Source: a virus. From it: a stretch of DNA of 64,000 bases. A program made the position numbers and the translations under genes. Every line of letters begins with the position of its first letter. The stretch's first letter is position 1. Shown here piece by piece: positions 15,677 through 24,610 of the stretch. The stretch covers positions 22,051 through 86,050 of IMG/VR virus record IMGVR_UViG_3300008625_000007, one strand, 5' to 3'. The notes beneath the pieces are model-generated. The model did not search any database and was not told the origin of the DNA. It was given only the letters and a program-made list of their open reading frames with translations.

Positions 15677-16108
15677 TTAGTCCTTTGGATAAATAAACTG
15701 AAACTCGTCAATTGTGTCGATTGCTCTTCCATATTCGTCCTCAAGCCGGACACTGTTCTCACTACTTCCATCCGAAATTTCATATACTACAGAATCTTTA
15801 TTTGCACACACCCGATAAGGGCACCCTGCTTGGACATTCAGCATACCACCTGGACCTAAAACTTCTTTTGACGATGGATACTGAATTGGGTCTTCAAAAT
15901 GTCGCTCGCAAGCAAAAATAACAGTCACTTCCCCAGATGCAACAAACAAAACTTCATTCTTTTGTTTATGAAATTTTAAGCTTGTACATAAACCAGAATA
16001 AATTTCAAGCTTTTTTCCAGTAATTGTGGGGACAGCGCTCCAGCGAGTCTCTATACCCCATGGCATTTCTACTGTCACCGATTTGCTGGTCCATGCGTTT
16101 CTATTCAT
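15677..16108 (-). CDS. cupin-fold protein, sugar-nucleotide-pathway type
   Basis: A 143-residue single-domain cupin. The strand pattern KSVTVEMPWGIETRW ... SLKFHKQKNEVLFVASGEVTVIF contains the first cupin motif with His46-x-Gln in place of the usual two histidines. GPGGMLNVQAGCPYRV gives the second. The overall look is that of mannose-6-phosphate isomerase-like or phage sugar-modifying cupins. It overlaps the end of the epimerase gene, so it probably helps in the same sugar pathway. The reaction is uncertain because metal ligands are incomplete. Confidence 0.7.
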   Translation of the reverse strand: MNRNAWTSKSVTVEMPWGIETRWSAVPTITGKKLEIYSGLCTSLKFHKQKNEVLFVASGEVTVIFACERHFEDPIQYPSSKEVLGPGGMLNVQAGCPYRVCANKDSVVYEISDGSSENSVRLEDEYGRAIDTIDEFQFIYPKD

Positions 16109-17105
16109 CGTCCAATAAGCCCCACCACTTTAACGTGCTTCTGAGCCCAGCCCAAAACTCCTTTCGGGGAATCCATCCGAGCTCCTCATTAATTTTATCT
16201 ATAGAACCCAAGGTAAATTTTACGTCGCCTGGGCGAGCGGGAGCATGATTGATAACCATCTCAGGAAAATACTCTTTAAGTGTCTTAAGAATTTCATTGT
16301 TAGTAACAGCTACGCCTGTTGCAACATTATACATTGCGTAACCTAACGAATCGGGGTGATCAGCGGCTGTCACCATAGCACTTGCAACATCATTTACATA
16401 CACCATATCACGCCGTTGTTCTCCGTCTCCATCACTTCGAAGGGGCTCATTTTTCTTAAGACGTGTACACCACGCAGCGATTGCAGTTGAATAAGGAGAG
16501 TCTCCCACCTGGCCAGGGCCGTACACATTGAAAAACCGAAGTGCAACAAAATCCATACTGTACAATCGGTTGTACAATTCACCAAATTGTTCCACGACAA
16601 GCTTCTGTAGTCCGTAAGGTGACTCTGGATTTGTGGGAGAAGATTCTCTTGTTGGAAATTGGTCGGTATTGCCATAGCTGGACGAAGATGATGCAAAAAC
16701 AAAGCGATCAATTTTTCCGGTAGCTGCTGTCATTAATTCAATTGTTTTTTGAACGTTTGTATGGGTAGTCGATGCGGGATTCTTAACAGAAAACTCCACA
16801 CGCGGATTGGCAGCCAGATGGAAAATTACATCAAATTCACCTTCAGCAATTTTCATAAGAACATATTCATGAGCAAAATCACCAGTAATAACCAGCGTCT
16901 TACTAGCATCGACGGCCTGTGTTTCGTAAGCCACTAAAAGAGCAGGTGGGATACACCTAATATCTATACCGTCTAATACAGAGGGGTCGCCATTTGACAA
17001 ATCGTCGACACCAGTTACATCCCACCCTTGCTCAACTAACATCTTCGTAAGATGACCGCCGATAAATCCACAGCACCCTGTAACTAACGCTTTACGAGTA
17101 TACAC
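16101..17105 (-). CDS. NAD-dependent sugar-nucleotide epimerase/dehydratase (extended SDR)
   Basis: A 334-residue extended short-chain dehydrogenase, the UDP-glucose 4-epimerase-like family. It has the NAD-binding G10-x-x-G13-x-x-G16 (VTGCCGFIGG), FHLAANPRVEFSV, the serine stretch FASSSSSYG and the catalytic Tyr164-x-x-x-Lys168. RRDMVYVNDVASAM marks the substrate side. The start is GTG 17105, supported by GGAGG six bases upstream. Beside a UDP-galactopyranose mutase it could supply UDP-galactose, the mutase substrate, which makes 4-epimerase activity attractive, but specificity cannot be read from sequence alone. Confidence 0.9.
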   Translation of the reverse strand: MYTRKALVTGCCGFIGGHLTKMLVEQGWDVTGVDDLSNGDPSVLDGIDIRCIPPALLVAYETQAVDASKTLVITGDFAHEYVLMKIAEGEFDVIFHLAANPRVEFSVKNPASTTHTNVQKTIELMTAATGKIDRFVFASSSSSYGNTDQFPTRESSPTNPESPYGLQKLVVEQFGELYNRLYSMDFVALRFFNVYGPGQVGDSPYSTAIAAWCTRLKKNEPLRSDGDGEQRRDMVYVNDVASAMVTAADHPDSLGYAMYNVATGVAVTNNEILKTLKEYFPEMVINHAPARPGDVKFTLGSIDKINEELGWIPRKEFWAGLRSTLKWWGLLDDE

Positions 17106-17646
17106 AAAAATCCTCCGCTTCCATTTCTCTAATTCCTAAAAATATTTTAATCTCTTTTACCTGCTTGTTCAAGTCCATGTCATCTGTCTCTAAAATCAGA
17201 TAATCACAACTTGTACGCTCAGCAAACTTACGATAATAAATGTCTAACTTTTTCAACATTTCAGGTGGTAATTGGTCAGGATATTGATCATCGACCAGAC
17301 CAGAGTAGTCTTTCCGCAAACATATGATAAACTTCCCACCTACTTCAGAAAAATTCTCGTCCATCCACAAAATTGCATTCATATCTGTCTCTCGCTCGAA
17401 TGCTTCTGCGTAGACATACTCACACGGATAAAAACGGTCTAAAATAACTGATACGCCTGTTTGGCGAATAAAGTCCATTAAAAATGGGCCACCATATTTG
17501 AGTAGATTAAGAAAATAATCTGGACTATCAAGTTGCGTTTTCCATTCACTGGAATTTTTGAACACAGGAACGTCTGTCTGACGAGACAGTTCTTCAGCAA
17601 TATTTGACTTTCCTGTCATGTCGGGTCCAATGAATGCTACCTTCAT
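17092..17646 (-). CDS. P-loop nucleotide/nucleoside-phosphate kinase
   Basis: A 184-residue P-loop protein with GPDMTGKS at 7-14 as Walker A and LDRFYPCEYVYA (Asp70-Arg71) matching the DR motif of thymidylate and deoxynucleotide kinases. A lid-type segment FIICLRKDYSGLVDDQYPDQ lies near 115-130. It starts at ATG 17646, four bases overlapping the upstream glycosyltransferase stop. T4 phages use a deoxynucleotide kinase (gp1) to phosphorylate dTMP, dGMP and hydroxymethyl-dCMP, and this protein may do a similar job. Sugar or polynucleotide kinase activity is an alternative. Confidence 0.75.
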   Translation of the reverse strand: MKVAFIGPDMTGKSNIAEELSRQTDVPVFKNSSEWKTQLDSPDYFLNLLKYGGPFLMDFIRQTGVSVILDRFYPCEYVYAEAFERETDMNAILWMDENFSEVGGKFIICLRKDYSGLVDDQYPDQLPPEMLKKLDIYYRKFAERTSCDYLILETDDMDLNKQVKEIKIFLGIREMEAEDFCVYS

Positions 17647-18695
17647 CCGTGGTAATCTCCCAAAATATGCTCAAGAAGATCTACCCTGTATTCTGGTCTG
17701 GGATCAATCACTGTTCGAAGAGCCTCTTCCTGCTCGTCTACTAGTGCTTTTCTTTGCTCGGCATTCAACGATGAAAGCCAGTTTACTTTGCTTATTACAT
17801 CACGAGTTGATTCCACCACAAGTTGACCATTTAGTCCAACAGGAAGAGCGTGCTTAAATTCTATTGGGACTAACGCTGGTACGTTGCTTTTGATCGCTTC
17901 AAAAAATCTCCCCGTAATATTACCATACGGCGTATACGCGTCTTTTGTGATATGGGTAACAGTGATAGAAGAATTCAAGACTCCGAAAATATCTTTGTAC
18001 GCCAAGCGTGGGCCAAAGGCAACATAGGGAGTTCCCTGCAGCAATTCTTTTGGGTCTTTTCGCTCTGGAGACTTTTGTAACCAATTACCGTAAATAGACG
18101 TTTGAATTCCTCGATCTCGAAGCGAGCGACTTGAACTTATGTAATACTTCTGAAATTGATCGTCTCTCTCATAATTGTTCCCAACGTACGTGTAATTGTA
18201 GGAATACTCGACAGGGTCAAGATAGCGTTTCATATAATTGCACCACGGAATGGTAATACGCTCCCTCGTTTGCTGTCGCGAGTTCACGCACGCATCAGCT
18301 AGAACTGCATTCGGCCAGCGGAGCTCTTCTTCAGGGGTCATCTTCAAATCACCGTCATGAATAATGATGGGTATTCCTTTATCATGATAATAGTCAAGAA
18401 CCTTACACTGGCGTGTATAATCAGACTCGAAAATGTCATCGCCGCTGTTCTTCCAAGTGGGCCAACGCCATTCGACATAAAGAATATCACCATCGGGAAA
18501 CCCTACGTCATCATATTCAACACCCGGATATCGCTCGATATCCCGCATCTTTTGAAGTTGAATCGGTACGTGGCCACGCTTCATAAGCTCGGTAACAAAG
18601 TCCACCCTGTTCCCACGCTCACCATCAGGTGTATTTACAATACTATTTTTTTCAAGCGGAGTAATAAACCCCCAAAAACTATACAAAACTCTCAT
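17643..18695 (-). CDS. GT-B-like glycosyltransferase
   Basis: A 350-residue protein with an ATG at 18695 and GGAG five bases upstream. The C-terminal domain contains the sugar-nucleotide-binding pattern of GT-B enzymes: YGNITGRFFEAIKSNVPALV then LVVESTRDVISKVNWL. The N-terminal half has Rossmann-like strands (MRVLYSFWGFIT, GDILYVEWRWP, IPIIIHDGD). It is followed by a kinase and epimerase and preceded by the UDP-galactopyranose mutase, so UDP-galactofuranose is a candidate donor. The acceptor may be modified phage DNA, or a virion or surface glycan. A near-consensus sigma70-type promoter precedes it. Confidence 0.75.
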   Translation of the reverse strand: MRVLYSFWGFITPLEKNSIVNTPDGERGNRVDFVTELMKRGHVPIQLQKMRDIERYPGVEYDDVGFPDGDILYVEWRWPTWKNSGDDIFESDYTRQCKVLDYYHDKGIPIIIHDGDLKMTPEEELRWPNAVLADACVNSRQQTRERITIPWCNYMKRYLDPVEYSYNYTYVGNNYERDDQFQKYYISSSRSLRDRGIQTSIYGNWLQKSPERKDPKELLQGTPYVAFGPRLAYKDIFGVLNSSITVTHITKDAYTPYGNITGRFFEAIKSNVPALVPIEFKHALPVGLNGQLVVESTRDVISKVNWLSSLNAEQRKALVDEQEEALRTVIDPRPEYRVDLLEHILGDYHG

Positions 18696-18718
18696 CTATT
18701 CTCCAAATTTGCTATTTT

Positions 18719-18747
18719 ATTATAGCCAAATCTTCATTTATTTTCAA
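18719..18747 (-). promoter_or_regulatory. sigma70-type promoter TTGAAA-17-TATAAT
   Basis: On the minus strand TTGAAA (18747-18742) is separated by exactly 17 bases from TATAAT (18724-18719). The same pair with the same spacing occurs before recA at 39200-39228. It drives the 18695 glycosyltransferase and probably the sugar genes after it. Confidence 0.75.
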
Positions 18748-19846
18748 GTTCTCTTTTCGCTTTTACAAGTGCTGAACCGATAACTTGGTGCATATCGTAG
18801 TATTTGTACTCTGCTAGCCGGCCCCCGAAAATGACATCCTTTGCCGATTCAGCCATCTCGCAATACTTCTTATACATTGCTATATTCTTCGCATCGCCGA
18901 TAGGATAATATGGCGTTTTACTCCTGTCATACTCTGCGGAATACTCTCTTGTGATAATCGTGTTATCCAGTTTTCCAGCCGATTCAGGCAAAAAATGCTT
19001 GTGTTCTACAATCCGAGTAAAGGGGACATCTGGTGAAGTATAGTTCACTACAGCGTTTCCTTGAAAGTCACCCATCAGCTCTTCATGCTCGAACCGCAAA
19101 GTGCGATACTCAAGCTCACCATGAACAAACCCAAAAAATTCATCAATTTTACCAGTGAACACAGTCTTCTTTGCAGCAGGAATAAAGACGGCTCTGTTTT
19201 CAAAATAATCAATACCTGTCTTCACCTCAATTCCTTCCAGCATATTATCAACCATTGCAGTGTAGCCGTCAACAGGAATTCCTTGGTACTTGTCGAAAAA
19301 ATAATTTTCATCAAATGTAAGACGAATGGGAAGTCTCTTGATAATAGACGAAGGGAGTTCCCGCGGGTCGCGTTGCCATTGCTTCATTGTATAACCACGG
19401 ATGAACGTTTCGTATACTTCTCGCCCAACCTGGGAAAGGATCCAGTCTTCTAAATTTTCAGGATTCTCACAATGAATCCTCACTTCATTAAGCTTTGCTT
19501 TCGCTTCAGCGGGGTCCATAACACCCCATAGTTGATGAAGCGTCATTAGATTAATGGGAAACGAAAAAATGCGATCGCCAAAGCGTACCTTCGGTTTATT
19601 GATGTAATTGTTGAATGTCGTAAATCGATTTACGTACTCCCAAATTCGATCATTGTTTGTATGAAAAATATGGGCACCATATACGTGTACGTCAATGCCA
19701 TTTCGCTTTTCAGAATACACGTTACCACCGATGTGCTTCCGCTTATCAATGACAAGGCACTTTTTGCCCGCGTCAGTCATTTCTCTAGCAAACGTCGCGC
19801 CGAATATTCCAGCACCGACAATAAGATAATCATACTGATACGTCAT
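18734..19846 (-). CDS. glf: UDP-galactopyranose mutase
   Basis: A 370-residue flavoprotein that interconverts UDP-galactopyranose and UDP-galactofuranose using reduced FAD. The FAD-binding GAGIFG (11-16) is followed by VIDKRKHIGGNVYSEK, and DVHVYGAHIFHTNN is the characteristic Glf segment around the active site. The C-terminus keeps the Arg-containing TREYSAEYDR and the GRLAEYKYYDMHQVI signature. Length is typical for the family. The start at 19846 overlaps the upstream stop (TAATG), coupling it to the ThyA-like gene. A phage-borne galactofuranose supply beside glycosyltransferases is unusual. Confidence 0.95.
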   Translation of the reverse strand: MTYQYDYLIVGAGIFGATFAREMTDAGKKCLVIDKRKHIGGNVYSEKRNGIDVHVYGAHIFHTNNDRIWEYVNRFTTFNNYINKPKVRFGDRIFSFPINLMTLHQLWGVMDPAEAKAKLNEVRIHCENPENLEDWILSQVGREVYETFIRGYTMKQWQRDPRELPSSIIKRLPIRLTFDENYFFDKYQGIPVDGYTAMVDNMLEGIEVKTGIDYFENRAVFIPAAKKTVFTGKIDEFFGFVHGELEYRTLRFEHEELMGDFQGNAVVNYTSPDVPFTRIVEHKHFLPESAGKLDNTIITREYSAEYDRSKTPYYPIGDAKNIAMYKKYCEMAESAKDVIFGGRLAEYKYYDMHQVIGSALVKAKRELENK

Positions 19847-20877
19847 TAACGACTCCTGATATTAAATGAATATCCACTAAAATCTGTGATAGCTTGAATT
19901 TCGTTTGCTTCTGCTGGCTCGCCAAGTCTTCTTGCTCTTTGTGCAGCTAAGACCCGAGCCCAGTCAGCCCATATTTGATCAGAATTATTAGCATAAGCAA
20001 AATAAGCAGTCCACAGACGAACGGCATCTCGAGGAGTTGTAGCATCAGAAAGTGCTTTCTCAAATGTCATTAGCTTCTTAATCCAGTATGTTAATGCCTG
20101 CTGGTTGCACCCAGCAGCGTCAATCGCTGGCATTGGACCATGAATATCAGTTAGCTTGCGCGTTTTAGCTAGACATTTTTCGCTTAAAATCGTCTCGACC
20201 ATCTCAAAATGACGTTCGTAAATGTGAAGAGAATTGCTCATGTGAGTATAAGATCCAAGCTCGACACCCAATTGTCCAGCTAAAATTTCTTGAAAAAATG
20301 TAAAAGCAGGGATGTCATAAGCAATTCCAAAAATCAAATCAGAGCTTCGCATGTTAACAATCATATGCAGCTCATTATCTCGAATAAAAAATTGCAGCGT
20401 AAGTGTGCATGGTACATCTAACTTCGCATCAATTCCGTCTGCCGGCATTCTCAAGTGCATTACTGCCCTGCGGGAGTCTGGATCTCTTCTTAGTTCGTTT
20501 ACGACATATTGCCATTGCGTAAATCTACCATTGGCAATCTTCTCATTAGGGGCAAAAAGCCGAGCACCGTAAGCAGAGTTTGCTGTCACACCATCATCAC
20601 TAATATCTTTCCAGAAAGCTGAGTACTTCGAGATCCATTCAGTTTTATTATTTGCAGAAAGATACCACAACAATTCGGCAACCATATACGTCACACTAAA
20701 CTTTCTTCCCGCAACGTAGGGGATGCGGTGACGAGGATTCTCAATCGTAAAAGATACTCCAAGTTTTTCCCTAATTTTCTGACCTCTCGGTGCAGATAAA
20801 TACGTCGAATTATTATAGACATCATCAATCAATGATAGATAACATTCAGTGAAGTTTTCAAATTTTCCAGCAAACAA
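19846..20877 (-). CDS. ThyA-fold pyrimidine methyl/hydroxymethyltransferase, probable dCMP hydroxymethylase
   Basis: A 343-residue thymidylate-synthase-family enzyme. The nucleophile is Cys157 (DVPCTLTLQF), the phosphate arginines lie at 136-137 and in RSSD (177-180), and HIY (218-220) closes the site. The position that is Asn177 in E. coli ThyA and selects dUMP is Asp188 here (GIAYDIPAF). The same Asn-to-Asp change marks T4 dCMP hydroxymethylase. I therefore favour dCMP as substrate, giving 5-hydroxymethyl-dCMP, over plain thymidylate synthase. The first start is a TTG at 20877 with GGGG six bases upstream; an in-frame stop precedes it closely. Plain thymidylate synthase remains possible. 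Confidence 0.8.
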   Translation of the reverse strand: MFAGKFENFTECYLSLIDDVYNNSTYLSAPRGQKIREKLGVSFTIENPRHRIPYVAGRKFSVTYMVAELLWYLSANNKTEWISKYSAFWKDISDDGVTANSAYGARLFAPNEKIANGRFTQWQYVVNELRRDPDSRRAVMHLRMPADGIDAKLDVPCTLTLQFFIRDNELHMIVNMRSSDLIFGIAYDIPAFTFFQEILAGQLGVELGSYTHMSNSLHIYERHFEMVETILSEKCLAKTRKLTDIHGPMPAIDAAGCNQQALTYWIKKLMTFEKALSDATTPRDAVRLWTAYFAYANNSDQIWADWARVLAAQRARRLGEPAEANEIQAITDFSGYSFNIRSR

Positions 20878-20922
20878 TTTTTACCCCGTTCATCTTTAAG
20901 CGCGATACCCTTTAGTCCTTAA

Positions 20923-23900
20923 TCATAACTGAAGAACTTTGATTTTTCTCATAGAAGTTTGATATCCAAAATCATTTTTCTTCACTTCAGCTACGCACAG
21001 ACTGTAAAGCGGCAGTTCGGTTTCACCATCCCAGCTCCAGCAAAACATCCGATAGGTCTGACCAGACAATGCAGTTGCTGTAACCAGTAGATAGGGCCGC
21101 TTGTTCTTTGTTAGCTTCGGCTTCACATCTGACACGAGGAACCAATACAAGTCATGACCATTAATTTCATCAATGGGAAAAATGTCCATTTTAGCAAGCT
21201 TTTCTTGAACCTCGCTTGGGACTAGTGTAGCTGCATTAAATGAACCGAAATGTCGCACGTTATTCTCAACTCGCTCTCGTCGTGTCCAGACACCAGCTCC
21301 CTGAGTATCAAGCAACGCCTCGTTAAAGTTTCTACGACCACGTTCTGGATCCTTCTTTGTCCATTTCTTGATTTCAGAATTTTTACCAATCAACACTTCA
21401 TGCATTTGTTTGTAGCTTTCAAATGTCTTGTTGTCACCAATAAGATCCATAGACTCGAATGCTTGAATATTGATTAACGCCTCCAAAGCACGCTTGTTAA
21501 ATTTGGAATGCCTCCACTTTCCGATATCATCCCACAACAAGTCGTCAATATGCTTATACGGTCGACTAGTCACAAGTTCGTCGATTGCAGATTCACCAAT
21601 ACCCTTACAAGACAAAAGAGAAGGCATAAATTTCTTACCTTCAAGAATTGTCCAATCCTTGGTCGCGTAATTAATATCAAGGGGCACAACTCGATACCCT
21701 AGCGTCTTAACCTCAGCGAAAGCCTTGGCTCGCTTCTTATCATTACCCGACATCGCTTCAAGATAAGCGCATAACCATTCCTCTTCGAAATATGTTAAAA
21801 GCCAAGCGCAGTAGTAAGAGTCAATAGCGTAACAAACTGCATGAGACTTATTGAAGCCGTATCCTGCGAAGAAGAGAATCTTTTCGTACAAATCATCTGC
21901 AAGCTGACTATCCACTCCATTCTTAACAGAGCCAGCAACAAACTGCTCCTTAATAGATCGAGCCTTAGCAAGACTTTCTGCAGCCTCTGATGCTTTACGC
22001 TTCATAATACTGCGACGAACAGTATCTGTTTCTTCCTCTGGGAAACCAGCTACAACAGAACAAAGCTTCATGATCTGCTCTTGAAAGACTATCAAGCCGT
22101 ATGTTTCTTCTAGTACTTCTTTGATTAGTGGATGCCCATAATCAATCTTCTCAGGATTATTCTTGGCCTTGATATACAATCTATCGACCTTCGCAGTGAG
22201 TGGGCCTGGACGATAGATAGAGGTCAGCGTAGCAATATCGATAATGCTCTTGGGCTTGGCTTTCTTAAAGAGGTTTTGCGCACCTCTTCCCGCTAGCTGA
22301 AAGATACCGGCCCAACGACCACCTGCATAAACATGCTCATAGACATGCTGGTCATCCATATCAAGAACCTTGGGATCCATATTTGCATTGAACCACTCAT
22401 AGACCTGCTCGAATGTTGGGTCCTCAATACCCTCTTTTCTTTGAAGAATCAGCTCAATCGTTCTTTGAATGATCCGTAGCGTTTCAAGACCGAGAAGATC
22501 GAACTTAATCCAGCCAAATGTTTCAAGATGCTTATAGTTCATGCCTTCAGCCCAGGGGGTCTGGAGCTCACCTCGAGCTTTGATCAGCGGCATTCTTTCA
22601 GCTATATCTTCTGCGACAATGCAACCTCCTGCATGACGACCAAGAGCCTTGTTCTGTTTAAACAAAACCTGGATAGGGGCGGCGACCTCTGGATGCGCCT
22701 CGATAAACGCTCTAAACTTCTTAGAATGAGCTAGAGCATCTTCGTAAAGTAGAACGAACAGGTTTTTATCAGTCCCCTGCTTAAACACTGCACGCTTCAC
22801 ATCTTCATCTACAGTTGACAGAGCCTTATTTACCTCGTTAAATGGAATTCCATAAAAACGAGAGATATCCTTCACAAGGGACTTAAGCTTGAAAGTATTA
22901 TAATTCGAGATGGGGATAATATTCTCATCTCCCCACTCATCTTTCATTAGCTGGAGAAGCAAATCTCGGTCACCAACATCGGTATCGATATCTGGGGCAC
23001 CCTCACGACTTGGGTTTAGAAAACGACCAAACATAAGATCGTATTCGAACGGGTCAACGTCTGTCAACTTAAGAACATAGGCAACTAGACTACCCGCGGC
23101 CGAACCGCGTCCTGGTCCGACAAGCATGGCTTTCTTGGCAATCTTAATAATCGCTTCCATTGTTAAGAAATATCGAGAAAAATTCTTATCTTTGATGATT
23201 TTTAGTTCTTGCTTTATTCGCTCGATATATTTTGGATCGTTTGCCAACCCTCGCTCAACAAGACCCTTCTTACATGCCTCAAGCAAAGCCTTATCATCTG
23301 TCATACCTTCAGGTACAACATAAGAAGGAAGCTTCATGGTACGATCGGGAACGATGTCTTGGATAGCCTCGTGAACAAGCGTATGCGGACGCTCGATTGC
23401 GTCCTTTACCACTTGGTCATTGTAAAAATCCATTCCGTCTGTTGACTCTAGATACGTATCCCAAACCTGAGGAGCGTTCTTAGGATAAAGCTCGCACTTC
23501 AAATCATCTCTTGATTGGGGCAATTTCGATGGATCGAATTCACGATAGTTTAGCCATCCCAGCTTTTTATAAAGCTCACGTTCACGCCAATGCTCTGGTC
23601 GGGCATAATGAGAATCTGTTGTAACAACCAGCTTGTCTTGAAGCCCCTGGTTATTTGCAAATTCAATGATCGCCCGATTTACTAGATGCTGAGCTGGAAG
23701 TTTGTTAAATTGAAGCTCGAGGTGTACATCATCAATTCCGACAGCATCAACAAGCCCTTGATACGCATTTCCAACTCCCGTCATAACGTTACGGTGAAAT
23801 GACGGATCGTCAAGCAGCGTATGCTTTAAATCATCAAACTCGACCTGTTGAGCGTGCCTAAAGACCTCGTATGCGATTGGGCCACCAATACATGCTGTTG

Positions 23901-24537
23901 AGACCATTAGATGGCCTCCCTCAGCAGCTTCCCTTAGCATCCTATAGTCAACACGCGGGAACCTATAGAAGCCCTCTCTGTAACCCCTACTAACGAGGTG
24001 GAACAAACGTTGGAGACCCTCGCTGGTCTTGGGCAAAACTACCAAATGATGGCGACGCTTCACTGGATCGTAAAACTTTCCAGACTTCGTTTCCTCTTCA
24101 TTTTCTACGGTAAGCCCAGCTTCTTCTTTACCGATATCAATAATTTCATCGTCGCGGTCTGTGACGGCGGTGAGCGGAGTCGTAATTGCTTCCCGCTGTT
24201 CTCGTAATGAGAACAACGCTTCTTTATCACCCTTCTTTGCAGCCTGGCGAATTTCGTAATCCAGCTTCCAAGCGTCAAGGTCTGGATGAACGTACATTTC
24301 ACAACCAGGGACAAACCTAAAGGTACCCCCACGCTTCTGGACCTTTTCCGCATGAAGAAAAGCATGCCCAAATGAATTCATATGACCATGATTTGTGAGA
24401 CACCATCCGTCCATGCCGTTCTCAATGACAAAGTCGATGTGCTCTTGTGGATAGCCCAGCCCATCAAAAGTAGAAAACCCATCATGAGAATGAAGGGAGA
24501 TGAACTTATTTGGGGGAACCAGTTTAGTCTTACGCAC
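20923..24537 (-). CDS. dnaE: DnaE-type DNA polymerase III alpha subunit
   Basis: A 1204-residue C-family replicative polymerase. The N-terminal PHP domain starts with FISLHSHDGFSTFDGL and includes LTNHGHMNS. The palm holds GPGRGSAAGSLVAYVL and the catalytic APDIDTDVGDRD. Later comes the LGRHAGGCIVAE signature, then fingers segments (GYGFNKSHAVCYA), tandem helix-hairpin-helix (LLSCKGIGESAIDEL) and a C-terminal OB-like region. The reading frame extends further upstream, but GTG 24537 with GGAGG and a TATAAT box just before it is the best start. T4-like phages normally use a B-family polymerase, so this is a notable replacement. A DnaQ-like exonuclease (40488) may be its proofreader. Confidence 0.95.
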   Translation of the reverse strand: MRKTKLVPPNKFISLHSHDGFSTFDGLGYPQEHIDFVIENGMDGWCLTNHGHMNSFGHAFLHAEKVQKRGGTFRFVPGCEMYVHPDLDAWKLDYEIRQAAKKGDKEALFSLREQREAITTPLTAVTDRDDEIIDIGKEEAGLTVENEEETKSGKFYDPVKRRHHLVVLPKTSEGLQRLFHLVSRGYREGFYRFPRVDYRMLREAAEGGHLMVSTACIGGPIAYEVFRHAQQVEFDDLKHTLLDDPSFHRNVMTGVGNAYQGLVDAVGIDDVHLELQFNKLPAQHLVNRAIIEFANNQGLQDKLVVTTDSHYARPEHWRERELYKKLGWLNYREFDPSKLPQSRDDLKCELYPKNAPQVWDTYLESTDGMDFYNDQVVKDAIERPHTLVHEAIQDIVPDRTMKLPSYVVPEGMTDDKALLEACKKGLVERGLANDPKYIERIKQELKIIKDKNFSRYFLTMEAIIKIAKKAMLVGPGRGSAAGSLVAYVLKLTDVDPFEYDLMFGRFLNPSREGAPDIDTDVGDRDLLLQLMKDEWGDENIIPISNYNTFKLKSLVKDISRFYGIPFNEVNKALSTVDEDVKRAVFKQGTDKNLFVLLYEDALAHSKKFRAFIEAHPEVAAPIQVLFKQNKALGRHAGGCIVAEDIAERMPLIKARGELQTPWAEGMNYKHLETFGWIKFDLLGLETLRIIQRTIELILQRKEGIEDPTFEQVYEWFNANMDPKVLDMDDQHVYEHVYAGGRWAGIFQLAGRGAQNLFKKAKPKSIIDIATLTSIYRPGPLTAKVDRLYIKAKNNPEKIDYGHPLIKEVLEETYGLIVFQEQIMKLCSVVAGFPEEETDTVRRSIMKRKASEAAESLAKARSIKEQFVAGSVKNGVDSQLADDLYEKILFFAGYGFNKSHAVCYAIDSYYCAWLLTYFEEEWLCAYLEAMSGNDKKRAKAFAEVKTLGYRVVPLDINYATKDWTILEGKKFMPSLLSCKGIGESAIDELVTSRPYKHIDDLLWDDIGKWRHSKFNKRALEALINIQAFESMDLIGDNKTFESYKQMHEVLIGKNSEIKKWTKKDPERGRRNFNEALLDTQGAGVWTRRERVENNVRHFGSFNAATLVPSEVQEKLAKMDIFPIDEINGHDLYWFLVSDVKPKLTKNKRPYLLVTATALSGQTYRMFCWSWDGETELPLYSLCVAEVKKNDFGYQTSMRKIKVLQL

Positions 24538-24556
24538 AAAACCTCCAATGTGATGT

Positions 24557-24585
24557 ATTATAGAGGGTATGAGAGGTTTTTTCAG
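24557..24585 (-). promoter_or_regulatory. sigma70-type promoter CTGAAA-17-TATAAT
   Basis: In the gap before the DNA polymerase the minus strand has CTGAAA, 17 bases, then TATAAT, about 20 bases before the GTG start. It differs from the other two promoters of this type by one base in the -35 box. Confidence 0.65.
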
Positions 24586-24610
24586 CTTAACGTAAATTAA
24601 TCTTGTGGGT

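Noticed and set aside
19061-19453. 130-codon plus-strand frame opposite the UDP-galactopyranose mutase
   Set aside because: Shadow of a highly conserved gene; no supporting signals.
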